Shown in pieces: positions 28,356 to 37,873 of a DNA stretch of 64,000 nucleotides; the first letter of the stretch is position 1, and the number at the start of each line of letters is the position of its first letter. A program made the translations under genes and the position numbers. This DNA comes from Paenibacillus pini JCM 16418 (GTDB taxonomy: Bacteria; Bacillota; Bacilli; Paenibacillales; Paenibacillaceae). The notes under the pieces were generated by a model that searched no databases, was not told the origin of the DNA, and saw only the letters and a program-made list of their open reading frames with translations. Location of the stretch: contig NZ_BAVZ01000004.1 of the NCBI RefSeq assembly GCF_000576305.1, forward strand, positions 124,001-188,000. Direction: 5' to 3'.

Positions 28356-28751
28356 TTAGAACGATAATGAAATATTAGCGTCTTTAGCAAAATCAATGAA
28401 CGTCGCTGCTCCGCCGACTTCAATTCCATCGATGAAATCCTCTGCACTTAGGTGCATGACATCCATGGTCATTTGGCAAGCAATAATCTTCACGCCAAGC
28501 TCCTGTGCCATCGCTAGCAATTCAGGAATGGCTGGAACGTTAGCTGCCTTGAAACCTTCTGCAAAATGTTCTTTACCTTCGGGCAGTGGAAGCTGTTGAT
28601 GTCCTTGTTTATGAATTAAATTCAAGCCTTCAAAAGTGAAGAAAATGCCTACCTCAGCATCACTCGCTGCCGCCGCTGTTGCAATGTTAAACACCTTATA
28701 TGCATCAAAAAGACCACCATTACTTGCGATAATTGCTACCTTTGTTGCCAT
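28356..28751 (-). CDS. DsrE/DsrF-like sulfur carrier protein (YrkE-like)
   Basis: 131 residues, single DsrE fold ([21 protein letters not shown]) with Cys92 in [11 protein letters not shown], the position that carries persulfide in this family. Cytosolic. Third gene of the sulfur operon, 60 bases after the TusA-rhodanese gene and 16 bases before the YrkH-like gene. Likely passes sulfur between partners. Confidence 0.9.
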   Translation of the reverse strand: MATKVAIIASNGGLFDAYKVFNIATAAAASDAEVGIFFTFEGLNLIHKQGHQQLPLPEGKEHFAEGFKAANVPAIPELLAMAQELGVKIIACQMTMDVMHLSAEDFIDGIEVGGAATFIDFAKDANISLSF

Positions 28752-28811
28752 AATAAATTCCCCCTGAGTTTTGTTTAATAGTTTATAAGTGCTGATGTTT
28801 TGATAACCTGC

Positions 28812-29396
28812 TTATTCGTTTTTATTCACTGTACCAGTCCATTCAGACATGCCTGGAACTACATTCTTGATGTTTATAAATCCTTTTTCAGTCAGTAGAT
28901 TAGCTGCCGTGTTACTGCGATGTCCAGTGCGACAAACAATAAATAGTTCCTGTTCTTTATCCAGCTCTTGTACACGATCTTCAAGTTCGGCTAGCGGGAT
29001 TGATTTAGAACCTGGAATATGCCCAAAAACATATTCTGCTGGCTCACGAACATCAATTATATTTAAATGAGTGCTATCATTCAGTTGTAGCTCAAGCTTT
29101 GAGTTCTGTATCGTATGAGGAAATATGGCTTCTTCCTTCACGTCCAAATCCTCTGATTTACGGATATAGTGCTTATACAGTTTGTCATTGTTCTCTTCAT
29201 CTTCGACACTTCCCAAGTACTGATGACCTGTGGAGTTTGCCCAAGCTTTAATATCGGCTAAAGATCCCTTATCGGTGGCTTGTAATTCTAATACTTGTCC
29301 TGCTGCAAGGGTTCCAATCGCCTTCTTGGTACGTACAATCGGCATAGGACATGCTAATCCTTTTGCGTCTACAATGTGGTCAACTTGTATGTTCAA
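28812..29396 (-). CDS. TusA-rhodanese fusion (CstA/YrkF-like)
   Basis: 194 residues. N-terminal TusA domain with Cys16 in LACPMPIVRTKKA, a linker at about 78-105, then a rhodanese with Cys155 in IVCRTGHRS. Both Cys are intact, so persulfide can be relayed between domains, as in CstA of the staphylococcal cst operon and YrkF. Second gene of the operon. Confidence 0.93.
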   Translation of the reverse strand: MNIQVDHIVDAKGLACPMPIVRTKKAIGTLAAGQVLELQATDKGSLADIKAWANSTGHQYLGSVEDEENNDKLYKHYIRKSEDLDVKEEAIFPHTIQNSKLELQLNDSTHLNIIDVREPAEYVFGHIPGSKSIPLAELEDRVQELDKEQELFIVCRTGHRSNTAANLLTEKGFINIKNVVPGMSEWTGTVNKNE

Positions 29397-29428
29397 TTTC
29401 TACACCCTCTCTTATCGATTTATCTTCT

Positions 29429-29746
29429 TTATTTCGAAATATTACCCTGCCATGCAAGCATTCCGCCTGTCATATTACTGAGTTTGGTATGTCCATGGGA
29501 AGCAAGGAACTCACAAGCTTGTGAGCTTCTGTTACCACTTCGACAAATCACAATTGTCTCTTGATTACGATCGATTTCATCATGACGCACTTCTAGCTGA
29601 CTCAGAGGAATCAGTGTCACTTCTTTAATATGTTCTTCTCGATATTCAGCGAGTTCTCTAACATCAATAAGCTGAACTCGAGGCTGCGTCTTAATGATTG
29701 CTTCCACTTCTTCAGTGGATACTTCTTTCCATTGTGGTATGGCCAA
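29429..29746 (-). CDS. Single-domain rhodanese
   Basis: 105 residues. VQLIDVRELAEYREEHI and active loop VICRSGNRS with Cys68. First gene of the sulfur operon, behind a sigma-A promoter and a CsoR/CstR-type operator. Start is TTG at 29746 with AAGGAGG 10 bases upstream; no ATG or GTG nearby fits. Confidence 0.93.
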   Translation of the reverse strand: MAIPQWKEVSTEEVEAIIKTQPRVQLIDVRELAEYREEHIKEVTLIPLSQLEVRHDEIDRNQETIVICRSGNRSSQACEFLASHGHTKLSNMTGGMLAWQGNISK

Positions 29747-29783
29747 AATATTGTCGCCTCCTTGATGTGTTAGGAATTAAATA

Positions 29784-29799
29784 ATACCCCCATGGGTAT
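29784..29799. promoter_or_regulatory. CsoR/CstR-type operator of the sulfur operon
   Basis: ATACCCCCATGGGTAT, an ATACCC-N4-GGGTAT inverted repeat just downstream of the -10 element. Typical of CsoR/CstR-family repressors; no such repressor gene lies in the window. Confidence 0.8.
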
Positions 29800-29800
29800 A

Positions 29801-29829
29801 ATAGTAGAGTGTATGAATTTAGATGTCAA
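29801..29829 (-). promoter_or_regulatory. Promoter of the sulfur operon
   Basis: TTGACA (29829-29824), 17-base spacer, TACTAT (29806-29801), immediately followed by the operator. Confidence 0.7.
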
Positions 29830-29977
29830 GCGAACAAGCTAAGAACAAAATGGCTTCGTAGAGTAATAGCTATCCAAATAAAATATAGCCATGTATAAAA
29901 ATCTGCGGAGACGTAGCATCCAGCTTGTGTATAATAAGTTATGATCCCTTATTTCTGATACTAGGCGGTGTTAATGA

Positions 29978-30826
29978 ATGAATACATTAGTTTCCAAACC
30001 ATGGGTACTTGCCCGTATATTTGAGCCCGACGTAACCATTGTGGATTGCAGATTTATACTTGGACAACCGACTGCTGGGCGAGATGCATATGAAGAGTCT
30101 CATATTCCCGGAGCCATTTATTTGGATTTGGAGGCGGACCTTTCTGACCCTGCTGCAGAACATGGAGGTCGTCACCCCCTTCCTGATGTGGAACGCTTAG
30201 CAGCTCTTCTTGGCAAACTAGGCATGAATAACGATACGCGTATTATTGCTTATGATGATCAGGGTGGGTCGAATGCCTCTAGACTATGGTGGCTTCTTAC
30301 ATACATTGGACATGAGAATGTATATGTCATGGACGAAGGGTTCTCCGCATGGACCGGAGCTAAATATCCTGTGAGTAAGGATCAGGCGATTCGTGTCCCC
30401 TCTACATACACAGCAAAGGTTAAAACGGAGTGGGTCGTCGGAGTAGAGACAATTCGAGACGTAATAAGCGGAGCCGATGATTCTTCTAACGTCGTTCTGA
30501 TCGATTCACGGGAGCCGCGTCGTTATGCCGGACTCGAAGAACCGATTGATAAGAAAACCGGTCATATTCCCAGTGCTCTAAATAAGTTCTGGAAAGGTGT
30601 GCATGATGAGCATGGCCGCTGGAAGTCTGCGGCTAAACTCCAAGAGCACTTTGCAGATATGCCGAAAGATCGGGAACTTATTGTCTACTGTGGTTCAGGC
30701 GTGACCGCCTGCCCAAATATTCTTGCTCTTCGTGAAGCTGGCTATGACAATGTTAAATTATATGCTGGAAGCTGGAGTGATTGGATCTCGTACAGTGAGA
30801 ATCCGGTAGCTACTGGGAAAGAGTAA
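29978..30826 (+). CDS. Two-domain sulfurtransferase (3-mercaptopyruvate/thiosulfate type)
   Basis: 282 residues: inactive N-terminal rhodanese domain and active C-terminal one with Cys238 in VYCGSGVTACPN. CGSGVT is the loop of mercaptopyruvate sulfurtransferases (SseA). GRDAYEESHIPGAIYLD is the family's opening motif. Divergent from the sulfur operon; the operator at 29784-29799 is about 180 bases away, so shared regulation is possible but not shown. TAGGCGG precedes the ATG. Confidence 0.92.
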   Translation: MNTLVSKPWVLARIFEPDVTIVDCRFILGQPTAGRDAYEESHIPGAIYLDLEADLSDPAAEHGGRHPLPDVERLAALLGKLGMNNDTRIIAYDDQGGSNASRLWWLLTYIGHENVYVMDEGFSAWTGAKYPVSKDQAIRVPSTYTAKVKTEWVVGVETIRDVISGADDSSNVVLIDSREPRRYAGLEEPIDKKTGHIPSALNKFWKGVHDEHGRWKSAAKLQEHFADMPKDRELIVYCGSGVTACPNILALREAGYDNVKLYAGSWSDWISYSENPVATGKE

Positions 30827-30858
30827 TATTTGTGAGGGATTTGGATACGTAGTTTTGC

Positions 30859-30902
30859 GACTGAACTGGGAAATTAGTAAGATGCCCCGTTCAGTCTTTT
30901 TT
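30859..30902 (+). terminator. Terminator after the sulfurtransferase gene
   Basis: GACTGAAC...GTTCAGTC with inner GGG/CCC pairing, then TTTTTT. The rest of the gap up to 31117 has a second weaker hairpin (AGGGAG/CTCCCT at about 30970-30990) and no gene. Confidence 0.85.
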
Positions 30903-31117
30903 GGGTTCTTTTGAATTACTTTTCTATTCTATTAGATATGTATCGCCTGATAAAACTACCAACTTTCAGGGAGACGAAATTGGCTCCCTTTCTGTATTAT
31001 AATGAACCGATGTATTACCCATTTGAATTGCCATTTTACCTATTAGGGCTTATTCTTTAACGTAATAACCAAATATGCTCTATTATTGTCGATTATATAT
31101 CAGGAGGTTCTGTAATC

Positions 31118-31330
31118 ATGGCTACTACTCATGAGCTTCTTACCGAAGCTGATTTCCAAGAGGCTGAAGACAAAAAGCTTCATATTCGCGTTTTCTCTGA
31201 TGAAAGACTCATTGATTCAAACACCATCATTATTCGCTTTAACGACAATACGATTATTACACAGTCCAGTGTCAGTGACGTATCTTATCATTCCCGTAAG
31301 GAATGTCAATTTTATGTTATTCGAAAGTAA
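31118..31330 (+). CDS. Small conserved-looking protein of unknown function
   Basis: 70 residues, no membrane segment, acidic N-terminal half and beta-rich C-terminal half (TIIIRFNDNTIITQSSVSDV). Strong AGGAGG at ideal spacing and a terminator right behind support a real, probably well-translated gene. Not recognised. Confidence 0.75.
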   Translation: MATTHELLTEADFQEAEDKKLHIRVFSDERLIDSNTIIIRFNDNTIITQSSVSDVSYHSRKECQFYVIRK

Positions 31331-31378
31331 ATGGAATTTAACCCAATCCATGTAACCATTCGAAGTGAAAAAACAAAA

Positions 31379-31415
31379 AAAGGTTGAGCCCCTTTGTAAC
31401 GGGTTCAACCTTTTT
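31379..31415 (+). terminator. Terminator after the 70-aa gene
   Basis: AGGTTGAGCCC/GGGTTCAACCT, then TTTTT. Confidence 0.88.
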
Positions 31416-31514
31416 AAATAGAACGCTGAAATGTAAGTGAAATTAATATCAATATCGAATAAGAACCCCGCAAACACGCTGGAAATTTAAATAGTATTAT
31501 TATATTTGCTAGTA

Positions 31515-32114
31515 TCAAGTAGCATTTTTTGTAATGCCATTCAGGAACACATTAACCGCTAAACGATACAACACGAGAGCATCCTTCTGATTTAACTTTC
31601 GAGACATCTGGCTTAGTCCCATCGTTAAACTCTCGAAAATAATGGAGAGTCCCTCAACATCATTGTGCTTAAATTCACCGCTATCCATACCTTGTTGTAT
31701 TAATGCCTGATAGAATGTCAGATGACTTTTTACCATTTCTGTAATTCGTTCTTCCACATCACTAGGCTTTTCCGAGTTATCAAAAAATTCATCTGCTGAT
31801 TTGGTCAACGGATGATTGAGATCTTCAAGAACCATCTGCTCAGCAACGCCGTACATCTTATCAGTCGTAGTTGTATAGAGCGACTCCTTCTCTTTCCATT
31901 GCTGTTCCCATTCTTGCTCCCACTCATCAATTAAATAGAGAAACAGCCCTTCTTTACTCTTAAAATGGTAATAAATATTTCCTTTACTGCTCCCTGTTGC
32001 GCTCACTATATCTTCAATTGAAGTTGCCTTGTAGCCTTTTTTAACAAATAGTCCTCGGGCTGCATCTGCAACTCTTTTCTTCGTATCCTCGCTTTGTAAC
32101 CGCTTCTTGTTCAT
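31515..32114 (-). CDS. TetR family repressor
   Basis: 199 residues. N-terminal HTH (ATSIEDIVSATGSSKGNIYYHFKSKEGL) and an all-helical effector domain. ATG at 32114 chosen with GGAG 10 bases upstream; ATG at 32120 also in frame. A 22-bp dyad lies 40 bases upstream, probably its own operator. No obvious efflux gene adjoins it; the next gene is a secreted sugar dehydrogenase on the other strand. Confidence 0.9.
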   Translation of the reverse strand: MNKKRLQSEDTKKRVADAARGLFVKKGYKATSIEDIVSATGSSKGNIYYHFKSKEGLFLYLIDEWEQEWEQQWKEKESLYTTTTDKMYGVAEQMVLEDLNHPLTKSADEFFDNSEKPSDVEERITEMVKSHLTFYQALIQQGMDSGEFKHNDVEGLSIIFESLTMGLSQMSRKLNQKDALVLYRLAVNVFLNGITKNAT

Positions 32115-32154
32115 ACACATTCCACTCCGATTTAATGAAATAACCGTTTAATAT

Positions 32155-32176
32155 ATACTGAACATTCATTCAGTAT
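32155..32176. promoter_or_regulatory. Candidate TetR operator
   Basis: ATACTGAA-N6-TTCAGTAT: 8-bp perfect arms between the tetR gene and the divergent sugar dehydrogenase gene. Confidence 0.6.
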
Positions 32177-32380
32177 CGTATCATGATTCATAATGGTATT
32201 CAAGGAAGATAAGCAACTCAAATATAACATACATCATTTGAATTTTATCCATTTTATGTATATTAATGTTGATATAAGCATAAAAGTATAAGCGCTTTAA
32301 TTTACTTAGGAAGGAGGAAATGAATTTTAATTATTGAGGACTCTACTCGTTTTGCCAAATCTTAAAAAGGAAGTGAATCA

Positions 32381-34621
32381 ATGATTACTCGAAATAAATG
32401 GGTTGCTTTAGGTCTCAGTATTTGCTTATTACTTACTTGTCTTCCTTCGTTTAGCTTTGCTGCAGCAGCTGCAGTACCCAATCCATGGAAACAAGAAAAT
32501 ATTGGCTCTCCAACACTTGCCGGTAGCGCTTCTTATGATGCTACGTTGGATCAATTTTCAGTTAGCGGCTCGGGCACAGATATTTGGAATAAATCAGATC
32601 AATTCAATTATGTGTATCAGCCTTGGACGGGAGACGGCTCTATTATTGCACTCATCTCTTCTCAGACCAACAGCCATGATTTTGCCAAGGCAGGAATTAT
32701 GTTTAGAGAAACGCTCAAATCTGACTCCAAGCATGTCGATTTATTATTGACCCCTTCCAATGGATACACATTTCAGTATCGTACAGAAACAGGCGGTGCT
32801 TCACTAAGTGAAAAAATCGCTTCTACAAGCCCTTCATGGGTAAATTTAGAACGCAAAGGCAATGTGATTAAGGGATATGTCTCTAACAACGGTCTCAACT
32901 GGGGCGATCTAGGTAATTTAACAATAAATATGAATGCTTCCTTGTATGTAGGATTAGCTGTTTCTAGCCATAGTGTATCCAAGCTCAGCACCGCGACCTT
33001 TGACCAAGTCAAGATAAACGCCACCGGGGATGTATTTCCACCTACTGAACCAACAAACGTGCAGGCGACAAGTGTTACAAGCACTACTGCTACTTTATCT
33101 TGGACTGCATCCTTAGATGATGTGGGTGTAACAGGATATGACTTATACAAAAATGATATTGTAGTAAAAGCCAATATTACGGGCACAACTTATACCTATA
33201 CTGGCTTAACAGCAGATACCACCTATGTATTTACTGTAAAAGCAAAAGATGCAGCAGGAAATATTTCCAAAGCAAGCAATCCTCTTTCAGTCAAAACCTC
33301 GACACAAGCTGACACGCAGAGTCCGTCAATCCCTACAGGTCTTACAAGCTCTAGTAAAACTTCCTCATCCGTCGCCCTGAGCTGGACAGCATCGACAGAT
33401 AATGTAAGTGTATACGAATATGACATCTATTCCAATGGCTCCATAGTTGGTACTACGGCTTCAAATTCCTATAATGTAACTGGCCTCTCTGCGAACACAA
33501 CGTACAGTTTCACTGTTAAGGCAAGGGATTTAGCTGGAAATATCTCCGCTGCTAGCAAAGCACTCTCCGTAAAAACCAATGCAGCCTCCTCTGATCCATA
33601 CACTCCAGAGGTTGTAGCAACCGATTTAGAAACACCATGGGCAATCGATTTTGCGCCCGATGGTCGCATATTCTTCACGGAACGCAACAGTGGTAGAGTC
33701 CGAGTTGTTGTGAACGGCCAGTTGAAATCATCACCAGTTATTACTCTAGGCGCTCCTTTCTATTACATGCCTAAAAGCGAAGGTGGCTTGTTAGGACTCG
33801 CACTCGACCCCAATTTTGCCACCAATCATTATATCTATGTATACCATTCCTACAAAACATCTGACAACAAAGTAGCCAATCAAGTGGTTCGCCTTAAGGA
33901 GAATAACAACAAAGCTACGCTTGATAAAGTATTGATTACTAATCTGCCAGGAGCGGTATATCACAACGGTGGCCGACTGAAAATAGGACCTGACCAAAAA
34001 TTATATTTCAGTGATGGAAACTACGGCAATAAAGATGATACTCTGTCATTCCTTGGAGGGAAAATATTTCGTTTGAATTTAGACGGCTCGATCCCTAGCG
34101 ATAATCCATTTGGCTCCAAATCACCAATCTATAGCCGAGGGCACCGCAATCCTCAAGGTTTAGCTTGGCAACCTGGTACTAATCTTCTGTTGGAGTCAGA
34201 GCATGGCGAGTCCTCTCATGATGAAATCAATCTCATTCAGCCAGGTAACCATTATGGTTGGCCGACTTATGAGGGAGGAGATCAGGATCATACGGGGATA
34301 ACGCCTCCACTGATCTATGCGAATGGTACAACTTGGGCACCCTCTGGCATCACTTTTGTAACGAAAGGTCCTTGGGCAGGAAATCTGCTTGTAGCCAATT
34401 TAAAAGGGAAACAGATCATTCGCATGGTTATTGGACAAAAGAATGGTAAACCCACGATTGACAGCGACAGCCTCAATTACTTGTACGTTAATAAATACGG
34501 CCGCATCCGCGATATTGTTGAAGCACCCGATGGCTCACTTTATTTCGTGACTAGCAACAATGGCGATAAAAATGGTGATGGCACACCAGATAAGCTTGTT
34601 CGCCTCGCCCCTAACTTCTAG
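32381..34621 (+). CDS. Secreted multidomain glucose/sorbosone dehydrogenase-like protein
   Basis: 746 residues. Signal peptide ending near AFA (27). Residues ~32-212: concanavalin-like/DUF1349-type beta domain. About 216-307 and 312-400: two fibronectin type III repeats with near-identical ends. About 405-745: six-bladed beta-propeller of the glucose/sorbosone dehydrogenase family, with HNGGRLKIGPD, GHRNPQGLAW and DEINLIQPGNHYGWP. The family uses PQQ, but Gram-positive bacteria rarely make it, so cofactor and activity are open. Extracellular, perhaps carbohydrate-associated. AAGGAAGTG precedes the ATG. Confidence 0.9.
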   Translation: MITRNKWVALGLSICLLLTCLPSFSFAAAAAVPNPWKQENIGSPTLAGSASYDATLDQFSVSGSGTDIWNKSDQFNYVYQPWTGDGSIIALISSQTNSHDFAKAGIMFRETLKSDSKHVDLLLTPSNGYTFQYRTETGGASLSEKIASTSPSWVNLERKGNVIKGYVSNNGLNWGDLGNLTINMNASLYVGLAVSSHSVSKLSTATFDQVKINATGDVFPPTEPTNVQATSVTSTTATLSWTASLDDVGVTGYDLYKNDIVVKANITGTTYTYTGLTADTTYVFTVKAKDAAGNISKASNPLSVKTSTQADTQSPSIPTGLTSSSKTSSSVALSWTASTDNVSVYEYDIYSNGSIVGTTASNSYNVTGLSANTTYSFTVKARDLAGNISAASKALSVKTNAASSDPYTPEVVATDLETPWAIDFAPDGRIFFTERNSGRVRVVVNGQLKSSPVITLGAPFYYMPKSEGGLLGLALDPNFATNHYIYVYHSYKTSDNKVANQVVRLKENNNKATLDKVLITNLPGAVYHNGGRLKIGPDQKLYFSDGNYGNKDDTLSFLGGKIFRLNLDGSIPSDNPFGSKSPIYSRGHRNPQGLAWQPGTNLLLESEHGESSHDEINLIQPGNHYGWPTYEGGDQDHTGITPPLIYANGTTWAPSGITFVTKGPWAGNLLVANLKGKQIIRMVIGQKNGKPTIDSDSLNYLYVNKYGRIRDIVEAPDGSLYFVTSNNGDKNGDGTPDKLVRLAPNF

Positions 34622-34643
34622 ACAGCTACCTAAGTTGTATAAA

Positions 34644-34691
34644 AAGGATATATGTTCTTGTCTTGATTCATAGATAAAAGCATATATCCTT
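34644..34691 (+). terminator. Probable terminator after the dehydrogenase gene
   Basis: AAGGATATATG/CATATATCCTT with a 26-base loop, then AATTTTC. Confidence 0.6.
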
Positions 34692-34730
34692 AATTTTCAA
34701 GGTCAGACCAAGAATTTCATGATCAGCAAA

Positions 34731-34755
34731 CAAGGCCGCATAGAATGCGACCTTG
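34731..34755 (-). terminator. Hairpin downstream of the permease gene
   Basis: CAAGGCCGCAT/ATGCGACCTTG with a 3-base loop; minus-strand exit TTTGCTG is only moderately T-rich. Confidence 0.55.
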
Positions 34756-34805
34756 TACTAATTTACATATGTGACTTTGCCTCTTGTTCCGACCCTTGCC
34801 TAAGA

Positions 34806-36151
34806 TCAACTCTGTTTTTTTCGAAATTTAGTAAACGACCAGATCACAAGAATCACGAGGAAGCTTAGACAAGCCCCAATACTGATTCGATTCTGTTCAT
34901 CGAATAGGAATAAGATGGCTATAATTGTTAAACAGAGCACAGTAATGCCAGTGACATATGGAAATCCCCAGAGCTTAAAGCTAGGCTTAATTGGATACTT
35001 TCTCCGCAGTTTCAGTTGTGAAAGACAAATACATAGCCATACGAGAATAACCACAAATCCGGGCACAGCAAGAGAATTCGGAATAATTGATCCTGTGCAA
35101 AGAAGCCTAGCATAGCTCCCGCAAGTAAAATGACTGCACATAACTTCAATGTATTAATGGGAATACCTTTTTTAGAAATTTTCACCAAGCCCTTGGGCGC
35201 TTCTCCAGCAGAAGCCATCGAATATAACATACGTGTGGCTCCATAAATTCCTGAATTAGCAGCTGATAATACCGCTGTCACTAGAATGAAATTCATAATA
35301 TGTGCTGCACCCTGAAGGCCAGTAGATGATAGTACCTGCACAAAAGGACTACTCTCTCCACCTAGCTGATTCCAAGGAATTAATCCGCAAATAACCAGAA
35401 TAGGCAGCGTGAAGAACAATATAATCCGCAGCATAAAGCTCCGTACTATCTTAGGTAGCACCTTCTCCGCATTCTCCGTCTCTGTTAAGGTTAAGCCGAT
35501 CAGCTCCGATCCTCCGTAAGAGAAAGTTACCACGAGTAAAGCCGAGAATATAGCGGTCCATCCATTCGGAAGGAATCCGCCATGTGATGTGTAATTTTGA
35601 AGATATGGCGTGTTCGGACTCTGAATAATACCAAAAATCAGGCACGCTCCAAGTATAATAAAAATCAGAATCATAGCAATTTTAATTCCAGCAAGCCAAA
35701 ATTCAATTTCTCCAAAACTGCCGACGCTCAGCATATTAATTAAAATAATCAGTGCCGCACTTGCCAAACTAAGCACCCATAATGGAACATCAGGAAGCCA
35801 ATACTGTAGAAAACTGCCGGCAGCAATGATCTCAATCACACATACTGACAGCCACATAAAACAATACATCCATCCCATAATGAACGATACACGTTCGCCA
35901 AAAGCCTCATGTACAAAATCCTTCATGTTCCTGTTGGGATATACGGTAGCCATTTCAGCTATAGCAGCCATAACAACAAGGAGTAACAACCCCGCAAAGA
36001 GATAAGAAAGAATAACGCCAGGTCCTGCAAGACTAATGGTCTCCGAACTACCTTTAAATATTCCAGTTCCAATAACTCCACCCATTGCCATTAAGCTAAT
36101 ATGTCTAGGTCGAAGTTTTTTCTGTAGTGAATCCCCATCCGTATTTCCCAT
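34806..36151 (-). pseudogene. Amino acid permease (APC family), interrupted by one frameshift
   Basis: Start ATG at 36151 with AGGAGG. N-terminal RPRHISLMAMGGVIGTGIFKGSS is the amino-acid permease signature; about ten helices follow in the first frame. The last ~85 residues, including GFVVILVWLCICLSQ and the usual LRRKYP loop, are in another frame. The break is at about 35070-35076; ATTCTCCTT read as ATTCTCTT (one lost base) would restore QLFRILLAVPGFVVIL. Full length ~448 residues, normal for the family. Substrate not deducible; closest in style to GabP/proline-type permeases. Confidence 0.9.
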
Positions 36152-36337
36152 GTAAAAAATCCTCCTGATGACGTGCAAATGAATACAAAATTCCAGTTTA
36201 CAGTATAACCTTTCTAATACGTAAACAACATCATTTTTTATACAAATTTTAAAGTTAGTAGTATTACACCCCATATGCTAAGATACGTGAAGTAGATTTA
36301 ACTAAGTTAAGAGTCACATAAATCAAAAGAAATACAA

Positions 36338-36372
36338 AAAGCAACCTGTCTAGAACGGGACAAGTTGCTTTG
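36338..36372 (-). terminator. Terminator after the first hxlR-like gene
   Basis: AAAGCAAC/GTTGCTTT stem with inner TGTC/GGACA pairing, then TTTTTG on the minus strand. Confidence 0.85.
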
Positions 36373-36386
36373 TTTCTTGTATATTA

Positions 36387-36704
36387 TTATAGCCATTTAT
36401 TAGACCATTCTTCGACTGGTTTGAGAGCAGTTGCTAATTCGCTTCCCATTCTGGTTAACGAATATTCAATTCGGACAGGGCGATCTACAATCACGTTTCG
36501 TATTACAATTCCGCAGCTTTCAAGTTCTTTCAATCTTTCATTCAGCATCCGCTTGCTTAGAACATGTATACGTGCATGAATTTCACTAAATCGCTTAGGC
36601 TCTGCCATTAATGTATATATGATCAATCCCGACCAACGTTTTCCTAAAATCTGATATCCTTTCTCCATTCTCGTTAATGCCACGGTTTCAATTACTTTAC
36701 TCAT
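36387..36704 (-). CDS. HxlR family regulator (copy 1)
   Basis: 105 residues. Winged HTH of the HxlR/DUF24 family: ILGKRWSGLIIYTLMAEPKRFSEIHARI and LSKRMLNERLKELESCGIVIRNV. The N-terminal Cys that many members use for redox or electrophile sensing is absent (MEKGYQILG). ATG at 36704 with GGGGAGG about 13 bases upstream. Divergent from the SDR-MFS-MFS genes; its paralogue lies at their far end. Confidence 0.88.
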   Translation of the reverse strand: MSKVIETVALTRMEKGYQILGKRWSGLIIYTLMAEPKRFSEIHARIHVLSKRMLNERLKELESCGIVIRNVIVDRPVRIEYSLTRMGSELATALKPVEEWSNKWL

Positions 36705-36747
36705 ACCTGAATACATTCCTCCCCTTGACAAATACTGATAAGATAAG

Positions 36748-36758
36748 TAGGTAACCTA
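36748..36758. promoter_or_regulatory. Candidate HxlR operator
   Basis: TAGGTAACCTA palindrome (odd centre) 44 bases upstream of hxlR copy 1. GGTAAC and AGGTAA recur upstream of copy 2 (about 40973 and 41010). Confidence 0.35.
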
Positions 36759-36999
36759 TAATATCTAAGCGTAACATTTATGTTCAACCATACTATCATA
36801 CATTTTATTCCTAATACAGCTTATTTCTCCTTATATAATTATTTCGATTCACATTATTGACACAAAAAAATAAAAGAGTTAGGATGGTTATATAAAGTAA
36901 CCCAGTTCAAAAAAGTCACCAATTTCTGGATACAATGTGCGTTTCACCAAAACAACATTTTGGGAACTTTTTAATCATAGCAAGAAAGGGGAATACATC

Positions 37000-37755
37000 A
37001 TGAATAAACTTCAAGGAAAAGTAGCTATTATCACAGGCGGAGCTAGTGGTATTGGTAAAGGTATGGCAACAGCTTTTGTTAAAGAAGGCGCAACAGTTGC
37101 AATTATCGACCTGAACGAAGAAACAGGGAATCAAACGATTAAAAAATTGCAAGAATATCAACCTGAATCCATCTTCATTCAAGCCAACCTGGCAGAACAC
37201 GATAAATTAGCTGGTATTGTTAAACAAATAGCTGACAAGCTGGGTAAGATTGATATTCTCGTTAATAATGCCCACGCGTCAAAAATGTCATCTATTGAAG
37301 AAACAACTCAAAAAGAATTCGATTTATCGTTTAATACCGGATTCTACCCTACGTTCTACTTCATGCAAGCTGCACTTCCTTATTTGAAGGAAACTAAAGG
37401 AAACATCATTAACTTCGCTTCTAGCGCTGGACTTAATGGTGATGTGAATCAAGTTTCTTATGCTGCTGCAAAAGAAGCGATTCGCGCAGTTACCCGCGTT
37501 GCAGCCAATGAATTTGGTCCATTCGGTATCAATGTAAACCTGATTGCTCCAATTGCTAGCTCTCCTGGTATGCTTCAATGGGCTGAAGAGAACCCAGAGT
37601 ATTACCAAGGTATGCTTTCTCGGATTCCATTAAGAAGACTTGGTGAACTGGAAAGTGACATTGGTCGTGTTGCTGTATTCCTTGCAAGTGAAGATTCAAG
37701 CTATATCTCTGGTCAAACCATTATGGTTGATGGTGGAGCTACGAAGTTACGTTAG
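37000..37755 (+). CDS. Short-chain dehydrogenase/reductase
   Basis: 251 residues. Cofactor motif TGGASGIG at 12-19, DL after strand 3, NNAHA in place of the usual NNAG, Ser in NFASSAG and catalytic YxxxK in SYAAAKEA. C-terminal SGQTIMVDGG. NAD(P)-dependent oxidoreductase of the FabG-like group; substrate unknown. ATG at 37000 with AAAGGGG; the frame upstream lacks a ribosome site. Followed by two MFS genes on the same strand. Confidence 0.92.
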   Translation: MNKLQGKVAIITGGASGIGKGMATAFVKEGATVAIIDLNEETGNQTIKKLQEYQPESIFIQANLAEHDKLAGIVKQIADKLGKIDILVNNAHASKMSSIEETTQKEFDLSFNTGFYPTFYFMQAALPYLKETKGNIINFASSAGLNGDVNQVSYAAAKEAIRAVTRVAANEFGPFGINVNLIAPIASSPGMLQWAEENPEYYQGMLSRIPLRRLGELESDIGRVAVFLASEDSSYISGQTIMVDGGATKLR

Positions 37756-37784
37756 TTCCTTTCATTAAAAATCATATTGAAGCG

Positions 37785-37820
37785 GGGATGCCCTTTAATA
37801 AACTTGGGCATTCCTGTTAT
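37785..37820 (+). terminator. Weak terminator between SDR and first MFS gene
   Basis: GGGATGCCC/GGGCATTCC with a 12-base loop, followed by TGTTATT. Confidence 0.5.
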
Positions 37821-37873
37821 TATGCGTAAAAACAAGTTTACACACACAAATTATGGTAAATAGGGGAGACAAC

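Noticed and set aside
32318..32340. Five-codon leader frame (MNFNY) after AAGGAGG before the sugar dehydrogenase
   Set aside because: Spacing between AAGGAGG and the ATG is only 2 bases, and nothing suggests attenuation.
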